A stretch of DNA of 64,000 nt from Streptomyces sp. NBC_00286 (lineage in GTDB: Bacteria; Actinomycetota; Actinomycetes; Streptomycetales; Streptomycetaceae), in the NCBI RefSeq assembly GCF_036173125.1, contig NZ_CP108054.1:3410001-3474000 (forward strand), written 5' to 3'. Below the pieces are notes generated by a model. The model was given only the letters and a program-made list of their open reading frames with translations. It was not told the DNA's origin and made no database searches. Position 1 is the first letter of the stretch, and each line of letters opens with the position of its first letter. The translations under genes and the position numbers were made by a program. Below, piece after piece: positions 50,894 to 59,677 of the stretch.

Positions 50894-51762
50894 GCGACAC
50901 CTGCCACGATCGTCGAATAGTGAGTCATGCCTCTGCCATCGTTTGTCGTTCCGTCTGGTGGACGCGTCGCCTGCCCGTTGTCACCCGGCGTGCCGCCGTC
51001 ACCGCCGCGGCCGTGTACGACCGCCGCTAGCCCGGCCACCAGAGAGGCGGGTGAGGGGGCCGAAAAGATCCGGCGGCCGACCGCCAGCCCCTGACAGCCG
51101 GAGGCCATCACCGCCTTGCCGTACTCGATGAGGTCGGAGCCGTCCGGCGGCCCTCCGGCGGCCAGAACTGGGATGGGGCTGTGGGCCACCACCTCGGCCA
51201 TCCGGTCGAGCGGCAGGGCGACCGAGGTTTTCACCATGTCGGCACCCAAGTCCGCGGCGACGTTGACCAGATGGGCGAGGAGTGCGGGATCACGCGGGTT
51301 GTCGATCCGGGGACCCCGGGGGTAGATCATCGCGATCAGCGGCATTCCCCAGTCGTCGCAGGAGCGGGCCACCGCCCCCAGGTCCGCGAGCTGCCGACTC
51401 TCGGTGTCCGAGCCGATGTTCACATGGACACTGACCGCGTCCGCGCCGAGCCGCAGCGCCTCCTCGACGTCGCCGACCAGCACCTTGGCATCGACATCGG
51501 CCGCGCAGGCGGTACTGGCGCTCAGGTGCACCACGAGCGCGCAGCTCTTGAGGATCTCCGGTGCGAGGGCCCGGGCCCGTCCCTTGTGGACGATGATCCC
51601 GTCGGCCCCTCCGCCGACCAGCGCCCGCAACAGATCGTCCCATTGGCCGGCGGGTACGAGCGGGCCGTCCGAAACGCTGTGGTCGAGCGGGACGAACAGG
51701 TACCGGTTATCACCCGCCAGCGACAGTCTGCGCAGACGCAATGGCTTGCCAGCTTTCAGCAT
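50890..51762 (-). CDS. DhnA-type class I aldolase (GriI-like, amino-dideoxy-heptulosonate synthase)
   Basis: 290 residues, TIM-barrel aldolase resembling MJ0400 and GriI. YLFVPLDHSVSDGPLVP near the N-terminus, GADAVSVHVNIGSDTES, PLIAMIYPRGPRI, LGADMVKTSVALPLDRM (Lys of the Schiff base in MVKTS) and PVLAAGGPPDGSD. It joins L-aspartate semialdehyde to a C3 unit from dihydroxyacetone phosphate in 3,4-AHBA formation. ATG at 51762 with GGGAAGGTG 9 nt upstream. The C-terminal 40 residues are Gly/Asp/Arg-rich and probably disordered. First gene of the leftward cluster. Confidence 0.9.
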   Translation of the reverse strand: MLKAGKPLRLRRLSLAGDNRYLFVPLDHSVSDGPLVPAGQWDDLLRALVGGGADGIIVHKGRARALAPEILKSCALVVHLSASTACAADVDAKVLVGDVEEALRLGADAVSVHVNIGSDTESRQLADLGAVARSCDDWGMPLIAMIYPRGPRIDNPRDPALLAHLVNVAADLGADMVKTSVALPLDRMAEVVAHSPIPVLAAGGPPDGSDLIEYGKAVMASGCQGLAVGRRIFSAPSPASLVAGLAAVVHGRGGDGGTPGDNGQATRPPDGTTNDGRGMTHYSTIVAGVA

Positions 51763-52374
51763 GGATAATGCACCTTCCCAGCCCAAAGGCTGCATGGAAA
51801 AGGTCCGGCAGCGGCTTGGATTGAACTCTTCGGAATGTCGAACAGCATCATCCCGTTTGGGGCCCCGGTGTCCGAAAAATGATGGTCGTAGAACTTTCAA
51901 GTTTGGTCCCGCGTAAGCATTCACGGGTGATCGCCGGTTGGCAAGATGTGACCGCCGAAGAATTTCTATGCCGCAAGCCGCATGAATATTGACAGCGAAT
52001 TGACAGGAATGAGGGGGTTGACGGCGCCGAGGTGTGGTGTTCGTAGCGGTTTGTGCACTAAATGCCCAGAAGGTGAGCGCAGCGCGCCGTATGCGCACTG
52101 CGCCCTATCGCGCTCTACCCTGCTCGCAACCTATCGAGGCCTTATCTGTTGATGCCACGTGTCAGCCACGAGTCAATGGCTGCTTATTCTTCCGTGCATC
52201 CCGCGTAGACCTCGGCGGCCCTGTTCGGTAAATCGGACGTGGCGTCATCCTTGTTGGAATTGAATTCCGCGGATTAGGGTGACAGGCGCACTCTGGTTCG
52301 TGTTGCATGCGAGGCCGTCCCCCTGGAACCCGGACCGTTCGCTCGCTCCGGGCGTACCGGAAGTGAACCCCCCC
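51763..52374. promoter_or_regulatory. Divergent control region of the biosynthetic cluster
   Basis: About 610 bp between the GriI-like gene (minus) and the MFS gene (plus), noticeably richer in A/T than the surroundings (for example 51880-52060). ATTGACA occurs twice with a 4-bp spacer (51988-51994 and 51999-52005, 11-bp period), and TTGACG occurs at 52018-52023. Heptamers at 11-bp spacing are the arrangement bound by SARP activators, though no -10 at the expected distance was recognised. No ORF here is credible. Confidence 0.5.
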
Positions 52375-53727
52375 ATGCCCGATTCAACGTCGAAGACCGT
52401 TCCCGAGTCCGCCGGCTCCAGACCGGCCGAGGCACCATCGGCGGCAGCGAAGGGCGAGGCGCCGCGGGTCGCCGTCGCGAGCCTGATCGGCACCACGATC
52501 GAGTACTACGACTTCGCCGTGTACGGCACCGCCGCCGCGCTCGTCCTCGGACCCGCCTTCTTCCCCTCCGACAACCCCACCGCTTCCTCCCTGGCCGCGT
52601 TCCTCACGTTCGCCGCGGCCTTCCTCTCCCGCCCTCTCGGCGTCGTACTGTTCGGCACGATCGGTGACCGGCTGGGCCGCCGCCGGGCCCTGGTCCTCTC
52701 GCTGCTGCTGATGGGCGTGGCGACGGTCGGCGTCGGACTGCTGCCGACGTACGAGTCCGCCGGACTCCTCGCTCCCGTACTGCTGGTGACGCTCCGTCTG
52801 CTCCAGGGCGTGAGCATGGGCGGCGAGTGGGGCGGAGCGGTACTGCTCGCCGCGGAGCACGCGCCCCCCGGACGCCGAGCGCTGTACGCGGCCATCCCGA
52901 ACGTCGGCCCGTCGCTCGGCTTCCTCCTCTCCACCGCCGTCATCCTGCCCACCCTCAACATCGCGGGCCAGGACGGCTTCGCGGACGGCGCCTGGCGGAT
53001 CCCGTTCCTGCTCAGCATCGTGCTCTTCGGGATCGGCCTGTGGGTGCGGTCGAGGGTCTCCGAGTCACCTGTGTTCAGCTCGGCGGCCGGCGCTACGACA
53101 CCCGCACCCGTGTCCCGCTTCCCGCTCGGCACGCTCCTCAAGCAGCACCCCGGCCGGCTCCTGCTCGGCACCGGCGCGGCGATCGGCGGCTCGGCCGTCT
53201 ACTACCTCACGATCGTCTACAGCCTGTCGTACGCGCCTCAGGCACTCGGCATCTCCCGGAACACCATGCTGACCGCGGCGAGCATCGGCGCGGCGGCCGG
53301 AATCGCCCTCACCCTCCCGGCCGCCAGACTGGCCGACCGGATAGGCCGCCGCCCCGTCATGCTGACGGGAGCCATCGGCAGCGTGCTGTGGGCCGTCCCG
53401 ATGTACGCCTCGCTGAGCTCACGCAACGCCCTGCTGATCACCGGCGCCTACGCCATCGGCCTCATGCTGCTGGCGCTGATGTTCTCCCCCATGGCGGCCT
53501 TCCTCGCCGAACTCTTCCCCGCCCGCCTGCGCTACACCGGAGCCTCAGCCACCTTCATCCTCGCCAACACCCTCGGCGGCGGCTTCGCCCCAAGCATCGC
53601 CACCTGGCTGAACAGCCAGTGGGACTCCCCACTCGTACTGGGCTTCTACACAGGCGGCCTCTGCCTGCTGAGCCTCCTGTGCCTGCTGGCCCTGCCGGAG
53701 ACTCGGGAGGACGCATTCGATTCCTGA
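52375..53727 (+). CDS. MFS transporter, metabolite:H+ symporter (MHS) family
   Basis: 450 residues, 12 membrane helices expected. After a polar N-terminus of about 40 residues it reads ASLIGTTIEYYDFAVYGTAA, the MHS family signature. The loop 2-3 motif GTIGDRLGRRRALVLS is followed by GVSMGGEWGGAVLLAAE and a second-half repeat ARLADRIGRRPVMLTG. ATG at 52375 is used; GTG 52363 is an alternative and RBS evidence is weak. Divergent from the cluster core across a shared control region, it is the likely exporter of the product or importer of a precursor. Confidence 0.87.
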   Translation: MPDSTSKTVPESAGSRPAEAPSAAAKGEAPRVAVASLIGTTIEYYDFAVYGTAAALVLGPAFFPSDNPTASSLAAFLTFAAAFLSRPLGVVLFGTIGDRLGRRRALVLSLLLMGVATVGVGLLPTYESAGLLAPVLLVTLRLLQGVSMGGEWGGAVLLAAEHAPPGRRALYAAIPNVGPSLGFLLSTAVILPTLNIAGQDGFADGAWRIPFLLSIVLFGIGLWVRSRVSESPVFSSAAGATTPAPVSRFPLGTLLKQHPGRLLLGTGAAIGGSAVYYLTIVYSLSYAPQALGISRNTMLTAASIGAAAGIALTLPAARLADRIGRRPVMLTGAIGSVLWAVPMYASLSSRNALLITGAYAIGLMLLALMFSPMAAFLAELFPARLRYTGASATFILANTLGGGFAPSIATWLNSQWDSPLVLGFYTGGLCLLSLLCLLALPETREDAFDS

Positions 53728-53865
53728 CGGGTCGGGTCGTATGCCTGCCGTCTACGGCTTGATCCAGCGCCGACGACGTCCTGGCCCTGTGGCACCAACT
53801 CGGCGTGCTGCAGCGCCAGTTCGGCGCCGCGCGGTGCGCGGTGCGGTTCACACGGGGCGCCGTAG

Positions 53866-54654
53866 TCACCCGTCGAGATCGGCTACCACGGCGTAGTGAT
53901 CTGATGGGGCCGGGTCGCCGGTGCCGGCCAGCGCCGTGGCAAGGAAGGCGAGGGGATGGCCGGGGGTTCCGGAGCGGGCGAGGATGTGATCGATTCGTCC
54001 GTCGGCCAGCCACTCGTCGGGGCCGACGAACCGGTTGTCAGTGGTGAAGGTGTACCCCGGCTCACCGGGATGTGTGGTGGCCCAGGCATCGACGAGAGCC
54101 TGGGCCAAGGGCTGGAACTCCGGTGTGTCGGGCCGCGAGTTGAGGTCGGCGGCAAGAATGACCGGCAGCGGTCCGTCGAGAGCCGGGTCGGTGAGGAGTG
54201 CTGCCAGGGTGCGGTTCTGGGCGAGCCTGGCACCCTCACGTTCGGCCTGCCAGTCGGGGCAGGCGGTCACGACGTGCAGCGGGCCGGCCGGGTGGTCGAA
54301 GGTGACCACGAGTGCGACCGAAGGCGCACCGTGTTCCGGTGGGCTGCCCTCGGGCCCGTCGGGCAAGACGTGCAGTCGGTGCCTGAGGACTGGCCACCGC
54401 CCGAGCACCGCCAGGCCACACAGGACATGCTCGGAGTCACCTGATTCGGGCCGTGGCATCCGACTCCGGCCGAAGACCGCGTGAAGACCAAGTGACGTTG
54501 CCAACTCGTTGGCCTGGTCTCCAACTTGAGTGCTCCACGTCTCCTGCAGGCACACCACGTCGGCTTGCAGCGTCTCCAGGATCGCCAGAATGAGCGGAGC
54601 CCGCTCGCGCCACGGCCCGAACCGACCCCAGACGTTCCAGGTCATTACGCGCAT
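53866..54654 (-). CDS. Endonuclease/exonuclease/phosphatase family protein
   Basis: 262 residues with the EEP fold: MRVMTWNVWGRF (Asn of motif 1), VVCLQETW (metal-binding Glu), VTACPDWQAEREGARLAQNR, ILAADLNSRPDTPEF (Asp/Asn), GRIDHILAR and DHYAVVADLDG (catalytic His). No signal peptide or extra domain. Substrate could be nucleic acid, a phosphorylated sugar or a lipid headgroup. Convergent with the MFS gene and not obviously part of the cluster. Confidence 0.88.
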   Translation of the reverse strand: MRVMTWNVWGRFGPWRERAPLILAILETLQADVVCLQETWSTQVGDQANELATSLGLHAVFGRSRMPRPESGDSEHVLCGLAVLGRWPVLRHRLHVLPDGPEGSPPEHGAPSVALVVTFDHPAGPLHVVTACPDWQAEREGARLAQNRTLAALLTDPALDGPLPVILAADLNSRPDTPEFQPLAQALVDAWATTHPGEPGYTFTTDNRFVGPDEWLADGRIDHILARSGTPGHPLAFLATALAGTGDPAPSDHYAVVADLDG

Positions 54655-55038
54655 CCCGCGAGACTAGTGCCTCAGGTCTGACGCTGTGTCACCTGGTCGG
54701 TGAATGACTACGGCTCGCTCTGCCCGCCTGGCCCGCCATCCCTTGCCGAAGCTGGGCGCTGCCGGCCCGATTCCTGCCCAACGAGGACGGAGCTTCCGGT
54801 CCCCGCCCACCCTGACGACCTGATGCCGTAACCCTCTTGTAGCCCGAGGACCATCCCCTCTTCCTGGCCTGAACGCCGTTGTCTGCGGTGCTTGATCTGT
54901 GGACGTTTTACGTTCTACTGTCCTTCGAACGCTCCTACTGTGCCGCCCGCTCCACTGTCGTACGGGGAAGGCGTGCACACCTTCTGTTCCCCCACATGTA
55001 CGCGGTGCTCCTCCTCTACCTGTGAGGGATACAGAGCC
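54655..55038. other. Intergenic region, no feature recognised
   Basis: About 380 bp between divergent genes. I found no convincing gene, insertion-sequence end, or hairpin. It should contain promoters for both neighbours. Confidence 0.4.
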
Positions 55039-55974
55039 ATGCGAGGGTTTCTCACCACCAAGGCCGCCAGGCGCACCCTGCGTCCGATCGCCGACCTCAT
55101 CGATCAGCGCATCGAGCGCCGGATCCGCCGCTCCATCAGGGACCCCGACGGGGAACTGCAGCGCGAGCTGGCGGCGCTGCGTCGGCGCCAGCAGCCCCTC
55201 GAGCTGCTGTTCAACGCAACAGGACGCGGAGTGTCGCGGCTCCCCGCCGACGTCCATCTCAAGCGCGGCATCGACGAGTTGGCGCTGATGACCGGGGACA
55301 GCGACGACGCGGAACGCAATATCGCCCAGGCGTTCCGGTTGCTCACCGCCCTGGAAGCGCTCGGAGTCGGCCGGATCGCCGGCGGCACCATGAACATCTG
55401 CGGCAAGCTCGCCGCCGTACCGCTGCTCGACCCGCCGAACGACGAGATCCTGGAGATCGGCACCCTGTACGGAATGTTCGGCGCGGCCCTGATCCGGATG
55501 ATGGAGCGCGCGGGCCGCGACCCGAGCCTGACGATCGTCGACCCGCTCGCCGGCCTGCAGCTCCAGCCCGGCACCACCGAGCGGGGCGACCCGACGGGCA
55601 CACCCGTGCGCGGGCCCGCGGTGCGCACCAATCTGGCGCTGGCGGGCACGGCCGGAACCGCGGCCCGCATCCAGCAGGGCTTCTCCGAGGACCCCGAGGT
55701 ACGCGCCCTGCTCTCCGACCGTTCCTACGGAGTGATCATCATCGACGGCGACCACTCCGCCCCCGGCGTCCTCGCGGATCTGGCATGGGCCGAGCAGATC
55801 GTCGCGCCCGGCGGCATCGTCGTACTCGACGACTTCGGGCACCCCAAGTGGCCCGGCATCAAAGAGGCCTACGACAAGCACATGGCCACGGACACCCGGC
55901 TGACCTACCTCGGTCAGGTGGCGAACTCGGGCTATCTGCGCGCGAGCACGGAGGGCCGGGCCGCCTCGGTCTGA
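55039..55974 (+). CDS. Class I SAM-dependent methyltransferase family protein
   Basis: 311 residues. An Arg-rich helical N-terminus (residues 5-65) is followed by a Rossmann-type domain: DEILEIGTLYGMFGAALIRM (SAM-binding strand 1 and loop), LTIVDPLAGLQL, and GVIIIDGDHSAPGVLADLAW with IVAPGGIVVLDDFG. This resembles the Methyltransf_24 family linked to cephalosporin hydroxylase/macrocin-type O-methyltransferases. ATG at 55039 has GAGGGA about 10 nt upstream. Acceptor unknown. Neighbours do not indicate a pathway. Confidence 0.8.
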   Translation: MRGFLTTKAARRTLRPIADLIDQRIERRIRRSIRDPDGELQRELAALRRRQQPLELLFNATGRGVSRLPADVHLKRGIDELALMTGDSDDAERNIAQAFRLLTALEALGVGRIAGGTMNICGKLAAVPLLDPPNDEILEIGTLYGMFGAALIRMMERAGRDPSLTIVDPLAGLQLQPGTTERGDPTGTPVRGPAVRTNLALAGTAGTAARIQQGFSEDPEVRALLSDRSYGVIIIDGDHSAPGVLADLAWAEQIVAPGGIVVLDDFGHPKWPGIKEAYDKHMATDTRLTYLGQVANSGYLRASTEGRAASV

Positions 55975-56151
55975 CGAGGGTCGCCGTGTGACTTCCGAGC
56001 AGGACACGGTCCCGGCCGCCGCTGCTGGCGGTCATGCGTCGGCCGGGGGCCGGGCACGCAGGGGTCCAGGCAGCGAATCGCCCATTGACCTGCACAAATG
56101 CAGATCAGGGGGCGACTTCGGTACGAAACTGCGCCTCCCGTGATGCTCCCG

Positions 56152-56787
56152 TCACCGCAGCAGCCCGAACGTCACCCCCGCCACCACCGCGCCCAGCACC
56201 GCTCCCGCCACGACCTGGGCCGGGGTGTGGTCGCGCAGTGCGATGCGGGACCAGCCGACGAGGGCGACCAGAGGGTAGACGGCCAGCAGCCAAGGACCGT
56301 AGTCGAGAGCGAGGATGGCGATACTGCCGGAGGAGACGGCGGCGTGGACGGAGATCTTCCAGGTGAAGGTGATGGCCATGAGGACGACCAGTGTGCTGAC
56401 CATCGCCGCGATGAGCGCGATCATGGCCGAGGGGGCGTCCAGGACGCTCATCAGCAGGGTTCCGGTGGAGACCGAGCAGATGATGAAGACCATGACCACG
56501 AGCCGCTGCTGCCGCTTGCCGAGGTGACGGTCGGCCCAAGTGCCGCGCCGGATACCGAGCTTGATGAAGAGCACCGGGATGACGGCCGCGAACAGCGCGC
56601 CGAACAGCCCCCAGCCGACCCCGGCCAGTCCGTCGCTGTGCCAGCCGACGAGCAGGGTGACGGCGAGGATCCAGTTCTTCGGCTCGAGGTGGTCGGTGAC
56701 GAGCCGGGCGGCGCGGGACTCCGGCGGTGCGGCGGAACCGGGTTCGGTGCTGGTCGCTGGTGTGCTGGTCGCTGGTGTGCTGGTCAC
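56152..56787 (-). CDS. PAP2-superfamily membrane protein
   Basis: 211 residues, about six membrane helices. N-terminal TPATSTPATST repeat. The PAP2-like pattern is reduced: TWKISVHAAVSSGSIAI (His in the SVH motif) and LVGWSRIALRDHTPAQVVAG (SRxxLRDH). The upstream KxxxxxxRP motif is less clear (LGKRQQRLVV). Likely a lipid or diphosphate phosphatase. ATG overlaps the stop of the MAB_1171c-like gene. Confidence 0.8.
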   Translation of the reverse strand: MTSTPATSTPATSTEPGSAAPPESRAARLVTDHLEPKNWILAVTLLVGWHSDGLAGVGWGLFGALFAAVIPVLFIKLGIRRGTWADRHLGKRQQRLVVMVFIICSVSTGTLLMSVLDAPSAMIALIAAMVSTLVVLMAITFTWKISVHAAVSSGSIAILALDYGPWLLAVYPLVALVGWSRIALRDHTPAQVVAGAVLGAVVAGVTFGLLR

Positions 56788-58034
56788 TGGGGGGCTTTCT
56801 GCTGGGAGGCGAGATCGCTGTCGTGCGTGCTGTGCCCGGACGGGCTATGTCCGGACGGGCTATGTCCGGCCGCGCTGTGCCCGGACGCGCTGTGGGCACG
56901 GACGAAGTCCCGTACGGTGTCGTCGGCCCGGGCCACCTCGATCCGCTCCAGCCACTGGGCCTCGGCTTCGAGATCGAGGTCGGCGTCGGCGGCGTCGTCG
57001 CCCGCGGAGCCGAAGGCGCGGCGCTGGACGGCGTCGTCGGGGGCCCGGTCGGCGAGCTTGGCGTGGCGGGCGGTCTCGATCCAGCAGGCCTCCGCGAGAT
57101 CCCGCCGCCCCGCGGGCACGGCGGCCTCGGCGGCGTCCCGCTGGGCAGCCGAGACGTACGGCTGGAGAGCGAGGATCGCATCGCGGATCTCGACGACCTG
57201 GCGGTGCAGCCGCATCCGCAGCTCCTGGCGGCGCAGCTCTTCGCCCAGCACGACCTCGGGGACGGCCTCGGTCAGGTCCTGCCACAGGGGGCGCAGCGCG
57301 CGCAGGTACCGCCAGTGCCGAGCCGCCCGCCAGGCCACTCCGACGGCCGGTACGGAGCTGCCGACGAGGATCAGGCCGATGGCGGCGTGCTTCATCACGT
57401 CCGTGACCGCGCTCGCGTCCGCGTCGCTGCCGGGTCCGGTCACCTCGGTGAGGCGCAGTACGAGGTAGACGGCCCGGGCCAGCGCGTACGCCACCCCGGC
57501 CGCCGTACCCGCGCCGAGCAGCCGCAGGCCGGTGCGCAGCCAGCCCGCGCCCGCGAGCCGGCTGGAGCCCGAGAAGAGCCAGGTGGCCATGGCCATCGCG
57601 GTGCCCAGATAGGCGAACCAGACGAGCAGGTAGGCGGTGGCCGGGACGGACCCGGCGGCGCGGTCGAAGAAGTCCTCGGCCTCGGTCCGGCGCGGTACCA
57701 GGGCGAACAGGATGGTCAGCACGGCCATGGTCGCCCCGGTGGCGGCCATCCGGCGCCGTACTCCGGTGCGGCTGTAGGGCCGGGATATGACGTAGACGAA
57801 CTCCAGGACGGCGCCCGCCGCCGTGATGCCCAAGTAGTGCTTGAACAGGGTCGACAGGTTGTTGATGCCCGTGCCGCCGTCGATGGCGTGCATGACGGCC
57901 GGGGTGCGCAGGGTCATGGCGAGCGTCAGCGCGGCGAAGGCGACCCACAGGGTTCGCTGTTTCGACGACCGTACGGCCGAGGGGGCACGCCAGACGGCGA
58001 CCGTCCACAGCAGGACCAGAACCACGGTGGTCAT
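56784..58034 (-). CDS. MAB_1171c family membrane protein (DUF6545-like)
   Basis: 416 residues. Seven or eight membrane helices occupy the first 240 residues (TTVVLVLLWTVAVWRAPSAV onward), followed by a cytoplasmic helical domain (WQDLTEAVPEVVLGEELRRQ onward). The last 40 residues contain GHS repeats (ASGHSAAGHSPSGHSPSGHS), encoded by short tandem repeats at about 56830-56890. ATG at 58034, 10 bp after the IrrE-like gene. Annotated as putative transporter in relatives, without experimental support. Co-occurrence with IrrE-like and XRE genes is a recurrent actinobacterial pattern. Confidence 0.78.
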   Translation of the reverse strand: MTTVVLVLLWTVAVWRAPSAVRSSKQRTLWVAFAALTLAMTLRTPAVMHAIDGGTGINNLSTLFKHYLGITAAGAVLEFVYVISRPYSRTGVRRRMAATGATMAVLTILFALVPRRTEAEDFFDRAAGSVPATAYLLVWFAYLGTAMAMATWLFSGSSRLAGAGWLRTGLRLLGAGTAAGVAYALARAVYLVLRLTEVTGPGSDADASAVTDVMKHAAIGLILVGSSVPAVGVAWRAARHWRYLRALRPLWQDLTEAVPEVVLGEELRRQELRMRLHRQVVEIRDAILALQPYVSAAQRDAAEAAVPAGRRDLAEACWIETARHAKLADRAPDDAVQRRAFGSAGDDAADADLDLEAEAQWLERIEVARADDTVRDFVRAHSASGHSAAGHSPSGHSPSGHSTHDSDLASQQKAPQ

Positions 58035-58044
58035 ACGCGCGCCC

Positions 58045-58692
58045 TCACGATCTGTGGTCCCGGGGAGTGTCCGAGGAGGTGCGGATGGGGTGGCCGAGGG
58101 CATCGCCGAGCCGTTCCAGCACGGGGTTCGTGGTGGCTTCGCGATCGAGGATGCGGTGGCTGAGAATCGTCGCGAGAAGTTCGGCGTCCTTCTCCTCGTT
58201 GTCGCTGTAGCTCGTGCGCCCGAGGATGTGCAGCACCTGGTCGAGGTCGATCCCGAGATCCTCGTCCTCGTCCTCTTCAGCGCCCCCGTCGCCCTGGCCG
58301 TCCTCGGCGCCCGGCAGCAACCGGGTGGCGTACGCGGGCCGTTCGGAGTCCGGCCCGCCATGGCCGAGGAGCAGGTGTGCGAGCTCGTGCAGCACGATCT
58401 GGAGCTTGTGCAGGGCGCTGGTCGCCGGCTCGTAGAAGATGAGGTCAGCGCTCTCAGTGGCCACCAGGACCCCGCAAGGCATGCTGCTGTTCGGGGCGCC
58501 TTCCAGGGCGACCAGACGCAACGGACGGCCGCGCTGGGCGGCGATGCCCTCGCACAGGGCGTCGAGGTCGAAGGGGCGCGGGATGGCGACCACGTCGGCG
58601 GCGGCCTCGCAACGGGCGCGGCGGCGCGTGATGTACATGCGGTCCTCGCTGGCCGAGCAGATCCTGGCTGGCCGTACGTCCCGGGTGTCCAT
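58045..58692 (-). CDS. ImmA/IrrE-type metallopeptidase-like protein
   Basis: 215 residues. HELAHLLLGHGG (about residues 101-112) supplies the HExxH zinc motif; a Lys/Asp/Glu-rich acidic loop (GGAEEDEDEDLGIDLDQ) and NEEKDAELLATILSHRI follow, the latter providing the third-ligand helix (EEKDAE). IrrE/ImmA proteins cleave partner XRE-type repressors. An XRE gene lies immediately upstream, so a repressor-protease switch is likely. ATG at 58692 is chosen over a 49-codon longer frame. Confidence 0.85.
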   Translation of the reverse strand: MDTRDVRPARICSASEDRMYITRRRARCEAAADVVAIPRPFDLDALCEGIAAQRGRPLRLVALEGAPNSSMPCGVLVATESADLIFYEPATSALHKLQIVLHELAHLLLGHGGPDSERPAYATRLLPGAEDGQGDGGAEEDEDEDLGIDLDQVLHILGRTSYSDNEEKDAELLATILSHRILDREATTNPVLERLGDALGHPIRTSSDTPRDHRS

Positions 58693-58860
58693 GACATTCC
58701 GCCGAAGCGTTGTCCGCCAAACGGAGCGAACAGATGTCCGCGCGAGCCTAAGCGATGGTGTGCAGACGCTCAAGTCACGCCGAGGCGACCGCCCCGCGCA
58801 CCGGCGCATTCCGGCCGCGGGCAGCTCGCACCTCAGCACGGAGCGCGCCGACCGCCCAGC

Positions 58861-58941
58861 ACCTCGCGTCCCTCGTGCACCAGGTATCCCGGGCCTCAGG
58901 ACCTCGCGTTCCCTCGCGCACCAGGCGTCCCGGGCCCCAGG
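58861..58941. repeat. 40-bp tandem duplication between IrrE-like and XRE genes
   Basis: Unit 1 at 58861-58900 and unit 2 at 58901-58941 both begin ACCTCGCG(T/TT)CCCTCG and end in a (T/C)CCCGGGCC(T/C)CAGG-type sequence. A partial third lies near 58994. In a 298-bp gene-free gap. Confidence 0.8.
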
Positions 58942-58990
58942 CCCTCGGGGGTCCTTGCGGTATGAGCGTCCGATCAGTGCACGTGGTCCC

Positions 58991-59497
58991 TCAGGACTTC
59001 GCGTCCCGCGCGCGGCCGGGCGACGGCTCGGGCAGCCCCTCCAGCTTGCGTGCCTGATCGATGACTCCGCGGATCGCCTGGATACTGCCGGCCGACAGGC
59101 CGTTCATACGCAGCGCGACATCCCGTACGTCACTGTCCTCAAGGATCTTCACCAGCTCCCGCTGAGCCCGGGTCAGCTCGACCCGTTCCTTGATCCGGGC
59201 GAGCTTGGCGTCGACCCGCTCGGCCACCGCGTCGTCGAAGAAGTAGGTCACGGGGACGCCGAAGAAGCCCGCGATCACAGTGAGGGTGCTGACCTTCGGA
59301 TCGACGATCTCGCCCTTGCGGATCTTCTGGATCGTGGCATGCGACACCGTCGGCCCGTCCGGCCCGGCCTTCGTGCGGATCCCCTCGGCGATCTCCATAT
59401 AGCTGAGCGGGCCCCGGTCGGCGGGATGGACCGTGCCGATCAGGTGGTCGAGCTTCTGAGCGATGGTGCGCCCGCTCGCCGGACTCCGGCTCTCCAC
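58991..59497 (-). CDS. XRE-family helix-turn-helix regulator
   Basis: 168 residues. The HTH domain (RTIAQKLDHLIGTVHP, then SYMEIAEGIRTKAG and TVSHATIQKIRKGEIVDPKV) is followed by STLTVIAGFFGVPVTYFFDD and a C-terminal helical region. GTG at 59497 has AAGGGG 7 nt upstream, favoured over upstream GTG/ATG options. Probably controls the IrrE-like/MAB_1171c-like/PAP2 genes downstream and may be cut by the IrrE-like protein. A strong inverted repeat lies in its upstream region. Confidence 0.88.
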   Translation of the reverse strand: MESRSPASGRTIAQKLDHLIGTVHPADRGPLSYMEIAEGIRTKAGPDGPTVSHATIQKIRKGEIVDPKVSTLTVIAGFFGVPVTYFFDDAVAERVDAKLARIKERVELTRAQRELVKILEDSDVRDVALRMNGLSAGSIQAIRGVIDQARKLEGLPEPSPGRARDAKS

Positions 59498-59677
59498 CCG
59501 ATCACCCCTTGCCGCTGACACCGTCGACAACACTGGTCGCTCATCGCGGCCACGCCTGCACTGCGCGCCTCCACTGTGCACCCAAGTTTACGGAGGCGGA
59601 TAGCGGCGCGAGTACGTAAAGTCTGATTGACAAGCCGAAGGCACCTCGGCATGCTGAGGGAGCGCCCGTAAAATAAA

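Noticed and set aside
53728..53865. Possible acetyltransferase (GNAT) N-terminal fragment (ADDVLALWHQLGVL)
   Set aside because: Only about 30 suggestive residues, no start or motif A; may be chance. A BLASTX hit to GNAT proteins would restore it.
54655..55038. Possible insertion-sequence remnant in the intergenic region
   Set aside because: No terminal inverted repeats, target duplication or recognisable transposase motif.
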